From Chloroflexota bacterium (GTDB lineage Bacteria > Chloroflexota > Dehalococcoidia > Lucifugimonadales > Lucifugimonadaceae), in contig JABIFF010000002.1 in the NCBI GenBank assembly GCA_018650845.1, forward strand, positions 1 through 64,000: 64,000 nt of DNA, written 5' to 3'. A program made the position numbers and the translations under genes. Shown here piece after piece: positions 8,983 through 16,775 of the stretch. Under the pieces are notes generated by a model, which saw only the letters and a program-made list of their open reading frames with translations, did not search any database and was not told where the DNA came from. Position 1 is the first letter of the stretch; each line of letters starts with the position of its first letter.

Positions 8983-9720
8983 ATGGTTTCAGCAGCACCA
9001 ATGAATCTTCGATTGACGCGCCATGCCGACATCATGGGGCGGCACGGCGATGACGAACGCTGGGCTGAAGTATTGCTCGAAGATGGGCGTAATAGGTCCG
9101 TATGGATTTCGGGACCTCCAGGCACGCCGCCAGACCCGCACATTCATCCCGACTTCAACGAATTTTGGATTGCGTTGGATGGTCGTACCCAGTGGCAAAT
9201 AGGCCAGTACGAACCGGTGTTGTCGGAGTGGGGCGACATCATCATGGCTCCGGCCGGATTTGCCCACGATATCCAGCCAAAAGAGGGCGTTCAGGCGATT
9301 CGATTTGGCATTACTCACCCAGACAGTAATCACGACATCAAGGGTGTTGCTCCGTGTCGGCTGATCCCTGTCGATGAGGGCCAGACCAACCCGAATCTGA
9401 TTCACACAAAGCTGAAATCACTCGTCGAACGAAACGGCACCTCTTCCAATTGGGTTGAGGTCGCCGTGAACGACAATCGCAACTATGCGACGTATACACA
9501 TGAACTTTCTGGGACCAGCTCGGATTCGACTTCACACTCAGCCGAAAATCGTTGGTGGGTAGTGCTTCAGGGGCAGGTCGAATGGTCGGTTGATGGCGAA
9601 GATGTTGTCAGCGCAGGACCCGGCGATGTCGTGTTCGTTGAACAGGGCAAAAACTATTCGATCTCGACAGTTGGGGATGAACCTTCGATCAGAATCACTA
9701 TCGCAGGCCCTGTAATTTAG
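8983..9720 (+). CDS. Double-cupin domain protein
   Basis: A 245-residue protein with two cupin barrels. The first carries HIHPDFNEFWIALDG and a following PAGFAHDI, giving the usual His/Glu/His metal set. The second (about residues 160-245) has RWWVVLQGQVEWSVDGED and GDVVFVEQGKNYSI but lacks the clear His cluster, so it is probably structural. It closes the sulfatase/mannonate-dehydratase operon, starting 9 bases after the preceding stop. Such cupins often serve as sugar-acid isomerases, dioxygenases or sensors; the particular reaction here is unknown. Confidence 0.75.
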   Translation: MVSAAPMNLRLTRHADIMGRHGDDERWAEVLLEDGRNRSVWISGPPGTPPDPHIHPDFNEFWIALDGRTQWQIGQYEPVLSEWGDIIMAPAGFAHDIQPKEGVQAIRFGITHPDSNHDIKGVAPCRLIPVDEGQTNPNLIHTKLKSLVERNGTSSNWVEVAVNDNRNYATYTHELSGTSSDSTSHSAENRWWVVLQGQVEWSVDGEDVVSAGPGDVVFVEQGKNYSISTVGDEPSIRITIAGPVI

Positions 9721-9790
9721 TTGCGCTGAAGCTTTGGTGAGAGCTGGAATTAACCCGAAATAGTCGAAATACCCAGAACCGTCGAACTAG

Positions 9791-9894
9791 ATTCAGAATC
9801 ATGTTCGATTGGCACTTTTTCCTCTTCAGCACACTAGTCTCGTTCGCTCATTCTGCCCAATGAAAGCAATTCTGAATCAAGTTCAGAATGACAG
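9791..9894. repeat. TTCTGAA...TTCAGAA palindromic intergenic repeat
   Basis: In the 297-base gap after the cupin gene, ATTCAGAAT (9791-9799) is complementary to ATTCTGAAT (9869-9877), and the right part is itself a palindrome, TTCTGAA-tcaag-TTCAGAA (9870-9888), ending in TGACA. This sequence type (TCATTCTGAACTTGATTCAGAAT when reversed) is familiar from scattered non-coding repeats in many bacteria. No gene is visible in the gap. A second, weaker hairpin, ACCTTC/GAAGGT, lies at about 9955-9977. Confidence 0.6.
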
Positions 9895-10017
9895 TCGGCG
9901 AGATCGTTGCTTCAACCCGGTCCGTTAACGGCTAACAAAAAAACGCCAGTCATCACCTTCACTTCTTAGGAAGGTGAAGTGCAATACTGATCAGCCGAAC
10001 CGTCTATCCACCTAGAA

Positions 10018-11364
10018 ATGACTCCTGAATTGCCGACTGAACGTATCGAACTCGAAGACAATCTCGTTCTCCGCACAGCTACTCCCGAAGACGCGGAAGA
10101 AGTTGCAGCATTCAATTCTGTCGTAATGACCGAGCCGCCAGATTACGAGCCCGAACCAGAGATTGGCGACTGGACACGTGATCTGTTCGATGGCGTGAAT
10201 CGACGCGTAGGTCCTAACGACTTCACAGTGGTCGAAGACACGAAAACTGGCAAGATCGTATCGACGATCGTGTACATATCTCAAGTGTGGAACATCGGCG
10301 GAATCGACACGCCTATGGGCATGCCCGAAATCGTGGGAACGCATCCCGATTATCGACGTCGTGGCTTGGTTCGTAAGCAGTTCGAAGTGATGCACGAGTG
10401 GGGTAAGGAACGAGGTCATCTGTTCAATACTGTGATGGGAATTCCGTACTACTACAAGCAATTCGGGTACGAGTACGCACTCGATGCTTGGGGCGGTAGG
10501 GCGACCGCTCGTACGGCTCTCAGTGGTGTGTTGGCGAAGAAGGACTCAACGCCGCCGCTAACGGCGCGGAATGCAAGCCGTGAAGATGTGACGTTCATTG
10601 CTGAAACCGAACTGAATTCTCGGCGACGTTTGTTCGTGACAGCTGCTCGCGACTCCAAGATTTTCGAAAGTGAATTGTTTGGTCGACGCGATGCCAGCAT
10701 GGTGTTCTATCGAACCCGAATTCTCGAACAAAACGGGGTTCCCGTTGGATATTACGAGTATGGCACCACGACGAAACGCGACAAGATTGATGTCAATGCT
10801 CTCGAAATAAACGCCGCTGTGAACTGGCTGGACGCGACGAGTTCGATGCTGGTCGATTTGAAAAGCTTGGCTGATGCAATCGAAACAGCTGACGGCGGTA
10901 AATGCGAAAAAATAGAATTCGGATTCGGATCTGAACACCCAGCCTTCAAACTCTTCGATTCCCAGTTCGGATCGGAAAAGAAGCCTTACGCTTGGTTTGT
11001 GCGAGTGCCAGATATTGCAGCACTCGTGTCGCACATTTCATCTGTGATCGAAGCAAGGCTTGCCGCTTCTGATTTACATGGATGGTCTGGCGATTTGAAA
11101 ATCTCGTTCTATCGTTCAGGGCTCGAGATGAACTTCGACGCCGGTAAGCTAACTGCCGTGAAGAACACTGGTCCGATAGAGCGGGATGAAGCTCAAGCGC
11201 ACTATCCTGATCTGACATTCACCAAAGCGTTATTTGGCCAATACTCGTTCACTCAACTCCGAGATATGCTCAACGATTGCTTTACTCACAAACCTGCACA
11301 TCAGGCGCTTCAAGACATTCTTTGGGGTGGGCAGCAGGCTTCGGGTGTGCTGCCGACAAACTAG
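10018..11364 (+). CDS. Eis-like GNAT N-acetyltransferase with C-terminal sterol-carrier-like domain
   Basis: A 448-residue acetyltransferase. The N-terminal GNAT domain shows GTHPDYRRRGLVRKQFEVM, the acetyl-CoA pyrophosphate loop, and VMGIPYYYKQFGYEYALD, a sequence typical of the Eis/enhanced-intracellular-survival branch in which a Tyr-rich loop follows the cofactor site. The middle region appears to be a second, degenerate GNAT fold. The C-terminus, about 100 residues with ISFYRSGLEMNFDAGKLTAV and LTFTKALFGQYS, resembles the sterol-carrier-protein-like tail of Eis enzymes. Eis homologs acetylate amines, including aminoglycosides; the natural substrate here is unknown. It stands alone between a repeat-bearing gap and a membrane protein. 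Confidence 0.8.
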   Translation: MTPELPTERIELEDNLVLRTATPEDAEEVAAFNSVVMTEPPDYEPEPEIGDWTRDLFDGVNRRVGPNDFTVVEDTKTGKIVSTIVYISQVWNIGGIDTPMGMPEIVGTHPDYRRRGLVRKQFEVMHEWGKERGHLFNTVMGIPYYYKQFGYEYALDAWGGRATARTALSGVLAKKDSTPPLTARNASREDVTFIAETELNSRRRLFVTAARDSKIFESELFGRRDASMVFYRTRILEQNGVPVGYYEYGTTTKRDKIDVNALEINAAVNWLDATSSMLVDLKSLADAIETADGGKCEKIEFGFGSEHPAFKLFDSQFGSEKKPYAWFVRVPDIAALVSHISSVIEARLAASDLHGWSGDLKISFYRSGLEMNFDAGKLTAVKNTGPIERDEAQAHYPDLTFTKALFGQYSFTQLRDMLNDCFTHKPAHQALQDILWGGQQASGVLPTN

Positions 11365-11442
11365 CACTGGCTGAGTTCAGGTAACACGCACCCTTCACGG
11401 TGAATCGTTTCACTGTTGAATGGTTGGCATCAGAATAGAAAC

Positions 11443-12804
11443 ATGACTTCAGAGGGCTGGTCGTCACAACGACTTTACCGACCGTTTATTCGCGCTTCGT
11501 TACTTATCGCTGTCCTACTTGGATTTTCGACGGGCGCGGCGATTTTGATCATGCCGTTGCTCGGCATGGAGCGAAATCTTACGTGGATCACTCATTCGCA
11601 ATCGCACGGCATTGCCCAATTGTTTGGTTGGGCGGGCTTGTTCATCATGGGCTTCGCTTACCACGTTGTTCCCCGGTTCTTTAGCAGCGCAATTCGTTAT
11701 CCACTCCCACAGAAAACGAGCATGTGGCTAGTTATTGCCGGTCTGCTATTTCGATTCTCAGGCCAGAGCATGTGGAAAACATCGCTAGCGGATCCACTTG
11801 TGGCTATCGGCGGTATTTTGTTGTTTGCGGGAATGCTGGTATTCGGGCTGACATTGCTTGATGTTGTTCGAAAATCATCGAGTAAGTCAGGTCCTGCAGA
11901 GATTTGGATAATCAGCGGAATCGCTTGGTCGATGGTCGCCGGGGCATTACATCTGGCGGTTACTGTGCGCATGGCGATTGACAGTGCTCCACTGGGTCAC
12001 GTGACGTGGAATGAAGCACTAATTTACACAACGCTGTTCGGATTTATTTCGAGTTTCATCTTCGGCGTGTCGGCACGTGCCATTCGCGGATTTCTGGTTC
12101 TCAAGCCGATGTATGAGCGACTAAATGTAGTTTCACTCGCATTGATTCAGATTGGTCTGATTACGTTAGTAATCGGGCGATTCGCTGACCTAGAACAAGG
12201 CGTCGCATCTGTAGGACTGATTCTTGCTTCGCTCGGTGCACTTTTGTATGTGTTCGCACTGAGGGTTCTCGAGCCAGCGAGCGGCCCTGTAAAGCGGTTC
12301 GCCGTTGGTTATGCCCGATACGGAATATTGATTAGAACTGCCTACGCATGGTTGGTGATTGGTAGCTTGATGCTGATTCTGACGGCACTCGATGATGCCG
12401 CAGTGACCGACGTCATGCCAATCGAAATTTCGTTACCTGTAATGCACGTGTTCACTTTGGGATTCGTTACGACGTTGATATTCGGGGCTGCTTCGAGATT
12501 CATTCCAGTTTTCGAAGGTTCAGACATTCGTCATCAGTGGCTTATGGACGCAGCATTCATCTTGATAACTATCAGCGTCGTACTTCGAGTTAGTTTTGGA
12601 TTCGAGCTATCGGTGTGGGGCGAGCGCGCTCTAGGTGCATCCGGAGGAATCGGTTTCGTCGGAATTATCCTGTTCGCCATCGTCGCTTTTCAGGCAATGA
12701 CGCATTCAGCGCGAGCAGCGTATTCAGCTAGAGCTGCAGAGTTTGGGCGAGTGAAATTCGGAGCCATAAAACGACCGACAGGCCGCCCTATCAATCTCGG
12801 TTGA
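11443..12804 (+). CDS. NnrS-like polytopic membrane protein
   Basis: An integral inner-membrane protein of about 453 residues with roughly 12 hydrophobic segments. The segment THSQSHGIAQLFGWAGLFIMGFAYHVVPRF has the His-rich pattern of NnrS-type haem/copper membrane proteins and of cytochrome-oxidase-subunit-I-like folds, and a second His occurs in VMHVFTLGFVTTLIFGAASRFIPVF. NnrS proteins are linked to nitric oxide stress and denitrification, but no denitrification gene is nearby, so the role is open. I prefer the ATG at 11443; a TTG at 11416 would add nine polar residues. Confidence 0.7.
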   Translation: MTSEGWSSQRLYRPFIRASLLIAVLLGFSTGAAILIMPLLGMERNLTWITHSQSHGIAQLFGWAGLFIMGFAYHVVPRFFSSAIRYPLPQKTSMWLVIAGLLFRFSGQSMWKTSLADPLVAIGGILLFAGMLVFGLTLLDVVRKSSSKSGPAEIWIISGIAWSMVAGALHLAVTVRMAIDSAPLGHVTWNEALIYTTLFGFISSFIFGVSARAIRGFLVLKPMYERLNVVSLALIQIGLITLVIGRFADLEQGVASVGLILASLGALLYVFALRVLEPASGPVKRFAVGYARYGILIRTAYAWLVIGSLMLILTALDDAAVTDVMPIEISLPVMHVFTLGFVTTLIFGAASRFIPVFEGSDIRHQWLMDAAFILITISVVLRVSFGFELSVWGERALGASGGIGFVGIILFAIVAFQAMTHSARAAYSARAAEFGRVKFGAIKRPTGRPINLG

Positions 12805-12815
12805 TAAACGAGAAT

Positions 12816-13682
12816 CTACTCTTCCATCAGACGATCAATGTCGTCCTGAAGCTGCTCTAGATACTGTGGATACGAATTCTGCTGATACCCAAGCGCAGTA
12901 TTGCCACCCTTGTCTGAGTACCACGAGAAATGCCCCGGCTCTTCTTGATAGATCGCATCGGCTGGGTCGACTTCGATCATCCCAAAGTAGTCAGAAACGT
13001 ACTTCGACCCAGTCATTCGCCAAGTCGGACCACCACTGACGTTCACGATTCTGTTCGTGTCGGTAAGTTCTGCAGTTACGCCCGCGACGATCGCGTTTAC
13101 GGCGTCGTCTCGATGCACAAACTCAATCTTCTGATCTGGCAAGAATGGCCAAGCCTCTGGCGGCTCTTGGAACACCGGAATCGAAACTCCAGAGATACGC
13201 AGTACACATGAATCTAACCCCGCGTTAACGACGATCTGCTCAGACTCAGCTTTGGTCTTAGCGTAATTGTCGTCAGGGTCGTATGGCTGGGATGTCGATA
13301 TTTCGGCGTCGTTGGCAGGAGTGCCATAGACGCTTACGGACGAGCTGAATACAAGTCGTGCGTTTGGCGAGTTAGCCTTGATGGTATCGACGATGATCTG
13401 CGTGCCTTCGACGTTCACCTTTTGCGCCAGTTCAATCAACTGATCGGCAGTAGGTGGCAGTATCGCTGCCAAATGCACCACGGCATCAACGCCTTCAACG
13501 GCTGAATTAACGTCCGAAGCTGAAGTTAGATCTCCCGGTAGGGCAGAAACTCCATCCGGCAATCCATCGAAATTGGCTGATGCCAAATCGAAAGCTCGAA
13601 CCACGTGTCCATCGGCTGCGAGCCGAGCACAGACCAAACGGCCCATGCTCCCGGCTCCACCGGTTACTAAAACTGTTCCCAT
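12816..13682 (-). CDS. NAD-dependent epimerase/dehydratase (extended SDR)
   Basis: A 288-residue extended short-chain dehydrogenase. The N-terminal VLVTGGAGSMGRLVC is the nucleotide-binding GxxGxxG loop, DAVVHLAAILPP is the family HxA motif, and SSSVSVYG with YAKTKAESEQ provides the catalytic Ser and YxxxK. It probably oxidises or epimerises a sugar or sugar nucleotide; uronate dehydrogenase is a possibility given the sugar-acid context. Its ATG overlaps the preceding small gene's stop (TAATG), so the two are likely translationally coupled, and it forms the last gene of the DUF362 operon. Confidence 0.87.
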   Translation of the reverse strand: MGTVLVTGGAGSMGRLVCARLAADGHVVRAFDLASANFDGLPDGVSALPGDLTSASDVNSAVEGVDAVVHLAAILPPTADQLIELAQKVNVEGTQIIVDTIKANSPNARLVFSSSVSVYGTPANDAEISTSQPYDPDDNYAKTKAESEQIVVNAGLDSCVLRISGVSIPVFQEPPEAWPFLPDQKIEFVHRDDAVNAIVAGVTAELTDTNRIVNVSGGPTWRMTGSKYVSDYFGMIEVDPADAIYQEEPGHFSWYSDKGGNTALGYQQNSYPQYLEQLQDDIDRLMEE

Positions 13683-13942
13683 TAAGTAAGAACTGTTCCC
13701 GGAGCGTCGGCTTTATCCTCGATCTGATTCACCAGATCGGCTACGGCAGCGACGTTTGCATCCGATCCGTCGGTGCTCAACTTAGTAGCTGCCTTCTTTG
13801 TCTTGTTCGCGAGTGGAACACCTGCGAGTGACGTGAAGAAAAACTTCTCACGCTGAGCTGTAAGTCGATCTGCAAGGTCGTTCTGATCAGCACCTGTTAG
13901 AAGTGCGATCGCCTCGTCGAGCATGTCCTGCGCTCTTGCCAT
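13682..13942 (-). CDS. Small hypothetical protein, 86 residues
   Basis: Not recognised. An 86-residue, mostly helical soluble protein with no signal peptide or membrane segment. It contains MARAQDMLDEAIALL and a Lys/Ala-rich central part. It lies between the DUF362 gene and the epimerase with very tight spacing: 34 bases downstream of the DUF362 stop and a one-base stop/start overlap with the epimerase. That genomic fit, and a GGAG about 11 bases before its ATG, support it as a real gene. It may be an accessory subunit of one of its neighbours. Confidence 0.65.
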   Translation of the reverse strand: MARAQDMLDEAIALLTGADQNDLADRLTAQREKFFFTSLAGVPLANKTKKAATKLSTDGSDANVAAVADLVNQIEDKADAPGTVLT

Positions 13943-13976
13943 TTTTTAGTAGTTCTCCGTTACTGATTTCTATTGT

Positions 13977-15464
13977 TTAGTGATCGTGCGATGTCGAGTG
14001 GCTTCGCGTGCCTTCTTCACCCGGGTGCCACTGATTCTCAGGGGCGCCGTGGCCGTTAGGACCATGACTCGTGCCGTCACCGTGGTAGGCGGCGTGAGGA
14101 TGAACTCCAACAGTTGGACCATCGTGCGGCTTAACCGCATCGATATCGACTTCAGGCAACCTGTCGTATCCATGACCATCGTGTCGGTCGAATGGGAACG
14201 GCTGGAACATCTTGAACATTCTTTCGAATCGAACCTTGGTAGGTCGTTCGTCGTACGGGAACCTGAACTTGTCTCTGCCAACTGGCTCGACGTGGTGCAG
14301 TTCGTAGTCTCGAGTGCCTAAGCCGTTTACTACGGCTGTGTTGATAGTCGTCTGCTCAGAGAGACCTTCGATGGCCGCTCCAGCAAGATCGAACTTTCGC
14401 TCACCAGCCTCTTCAACCCCCATCTCTTCACTGAGAGAGCCCGGAGTGCCCGGTGACTCGGTAACTGCGTCGACACATGCCTGGTCGATGGCTACGGGGT
14501 CTTTACTGGCGAACACGCCAAGGTTCGGAACGATTGGCATATCTGAGAAACCGGCACAGTCACACTTTGGCGATACGTCGATTGCCAAGGTTACAAAGCC
14601 GACCTTCGGAACAGTTTTACAAACTGCCAGCGCTGCATCACCAATAGCAATATCTGTTGCGTCGAACAGCATCTGGTTGGGCTGGAAAATTCCACGTGGA
14701 TTCATCACGCCTAGGCAGCCAAGACAGGTCATGCACTTGTCTCGATCCCAGGCAATGGTGTTGTCTTCTCGAATCTTGAAGAGTCCGATTGGGCAGGCCT
14801 CTTCGATCAAGTTCCACTCGGCATCTTTCTCTTTATCGACAACAAAATTCTCGTCGAACTCCACTGCGGCACCAACACCATATTTCGGGTGCCCACCCAT
14901 GTGAACGTTGAACTTGCCGCGCTTTGATTGTGCGCCAATACCGAGGTTCTTCAGCGCACCACCGATAACGCCCATGCCGTGACCTTTGAAGTGGGTCAGG
15001 GTTATCAGTACATCGGCGGCAGCAATCGCCTGAGCAACATATGCCTCTTTCAGCAGGTAGCCCTCAGGGATATCGACTCGGTAGTCACTGGTGCCAACAA
15101 ATCCGTCAGCAACGATGAACGGGCAACCAAGAACCGCCGAGGAATAACCGTTTCGTTCAGCAGTTTGTAGTAGGTCAAGCTCTGTTGCACGTGTTGAAAA
15201 CGGACTGTAGGTAAGCGTTGTGGTGTCGCACACGAACGGCCTGCCACCGAGTTCTTTCACTCGGTCAGCAATTGCGCGGGCGTAAACCGGTCGCAAATAA
15301 GCGCTTGAGTTCCACTCACCACAATGCAGCTTGATAGCTACTACATCGCCGGGTGAAACAAGCTCGTCGAGTCCAGCCGCATCAAAAACCGTAGTGGTCT
15401 TTGCGATAAGACTGGTGTCCGCCGAATCACTTCGGGCGTCCATGAAATATACATCTGATGGCAT
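13977..15464 (-). CDS. DUF362 iron-sulfur protein with His-rich C-terminal tail
   Basis: A 495-residue DUF362 protein. Family members bind Fe-S clusters and are presumed oxidoreductases or cluster-handling proteins. Key segments are GDVVAIKLHCGEWNSSAYLRP near the N-terminus, LITLTHFKGHGMGVIGGALK, GGHPKYGVGAAV and a Cys cluster ACPIGLF...DKCMTCLGCLG, which could hold a 4Fe-4S centre. A second Cys pair, SPKCDCAGF, follows. The last 65 or so residues are rich in His, Gly and Asp and end in HSTSHDH, a likely metal-binding tail. A strong AAGGAGGAG precedes the ATG. It leads the operon with the 86-residue protein and the epimerase and is divergent from an SMP-30 lactonase. Confidence 0.85.
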   Translation of the reverse strand: MPSDVYFMDARSDSADTSLIAKTTTVFDAAGLDELVSPGDVVAIKLHCGEWNSSAYLRPVYARAIADRVKELGGRPFVCDTTTLTYSPFSTRATELDLLQTAERNGYSSAVLGCPFIVADGFVGTSDYRVDIPEGYLLKEAYVAQAIAAADVLITLTHFKGHGMGVIGGALKNLGIGAQSKRGKFNVHMGGHPKYGVGAAVEFDENFVVDKEKDAEWNLIEEACPIGLFKIREDNTIAWDRDKCMTCLGCLGVMNPRGIFQPNQMLFDATDIAIGDAALAVCKTVPKVGFVTLAIDVSPKCDCAGFSDMPIVPNLGVFASKDPVAIDQACVDAVTESPGTPGSLSEEMGVEEAGERKFDLAGAAIEGLSEQTTINTAVVNGLGTRDYELHHVEPVGRDKFRFPYDERPTKVRFERMFKMFQPFPFDRHDGHGYDRLPEVDIDAVKPHDGPTVGVHPHAAYHGDGTSHGPNGHGAPENQWHPGEEGTRSHSTSHDH

Positions 15465-15692
15465 GATTGACTCCTCCTTGGCACCTGCCGGTTAGTGAGC
15501 AAGTACGGTGAGTCGTTGTTATCGAAATTGCATCCGCGGCGGAAATATACCGCAAAAAACAGGCTTTGCGCGCAATTTGCCGTAAAACTCTGTGACACTG
15601 TGTGCGGATAACGACTCAGATAAACTCACGGCTCGCCGGATTATGGTCAACTCATCCGATACAGCTTGAACAGGTTCACCGAGGAGAATGGA

Positions 15693-16592
15693 ATGGGATA
15701 TCAGGTAGAAAAACTCGCCGCCGAAAACGCTATGGTCGGTGAAGGTCCGGTTTGGGATGTCGAATCTCAATCGCTGTACTGGATAGATATTCAAGGCGGA
15801 AAAATCTGGAACTACGATCCTGCAACAGGTGAAAACAAAGTCCTGCACGATGGGTACAACGTTGCCGGCGCTACTCGTAACAAGCAGGGCGGAATGGCCG
15901 TAGGTACCTGGGAAGGTGTGCAGCTGTGGTTCTCTGACGACAACTACACGTGGCTACACAAGGGCGATGTTGATGGTCGACCTATCAAGCTAAACGACGT
16001 CACTGTTGGGCCTGATGGCAGCCTCTATGGCGGCAGTGGGCACCTCGATTCCTGCACGCTGTTCCGATTCAAGCCAGACGGTACCGCCGAAATAATTGAT
16101 GACGGCTTAGCGCTGTGCAACGGTATGGGCTTTTCACCAGATCTAAAGACGTTCTACTCGACCGATTCTCCTGTTCACAAGATCTACAAGTGGGATCACA
16201 ATCCCGCGACCGGAGCGATCACAAACAAACGTGATTTCACCACGATTCCTGATGACTGGGGAATCCCCGACGGCATGACCGTCGATGGTGAAGGCTATGT
16301 GTGGTCCGCTATCTGGTACGGCGGCGCGATCGTTCGATTCGATCCGGATGGCAAAGAAGAACGCCGAGTAGAGCTTCCAGCTGCCCAGACTTCTTCCGCA
16401 ATGTTCGGCGGGAAAGATTTGAACGAGCTGTACGTAACTACAGCGGCCTATGGCACTGGTGATCCCACTCCAACTGGTTGGGAACCACCTGGCTTCGATA
16501 TGAACACGTACCGTGGCGGTGATCTGTATCGAGTAAAGCTCGATATTCAAGGCAAGCCAGAGTTCATTACCGACTTCGCCGTACCTAGCTGA
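15693..16592 (+). CDS. SMP-30/gluconolactonase-family lactonase
   Basis: A 299-residue six-bladed beta-propeller that hydrolyses sugar lactones with a divalent metal. Diagnostic segments are EGPVWDVESQSLYWIDIQGGKIW (first blade with the metal Glu), LNDVTVGPDGSLYGGS (metal Asn), CNGMGFSPDLKTFYSTDS (NG and metal Asp) and IPDGMTVDGEGYVWSAIWYGGAIVRFDPDG (the PDGMTVD motif). I place the start at the ATG at 15693, which has GAGGAGA at the right distance; the upstream TTG at 15666 would include the ribosome-binding site in the protein. It is divergent from the DUF362 operon with about 230 bases between. Confidence 0.92.
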   Translation: MGYQVEKLAAENAMVGEGPVWDVESQSLYWIDIQGGKIWNYDPATGENKVLHDGYNVAGATRNKQGGMAVGTWEGVQLWFSDDNYTWLHKGDVDGRPIKLNDVTVGPDGSLYGGSGHLDSCTLFRFKPDGTAEIIDDGLALCNGMGFSPDLKTFYSTDSPVHKIYKWDHNPATGAITNKRDFTTIPDDWGIPDGMTVDGEGYVWSAIWYGGAIVRFDPDGKEERRVELPAAQTSSAMFGGKDLNELYVTTAAYGTGDPTPTGWEPPGFDMNTYRGGDLYRVKLDIQGKPEFITDFAVPS

Positions 16593-16775
16593 TCATGTTC
16601 TTAATGCCGATTGTTCAGGGTCAGTCGGCAATAAGCTCCCTGTTTTCTTCGCTGGTGAATTCTCACCCAACGCTGAACTAAGCCATTAGTTAGCCTGAAT
16701 TGTCGCGACCGTCATTAATTCAGATTGCGAAACAGGTGGCACGAATTGAACCCCGCTCGAATCCTTAATCTCGAT

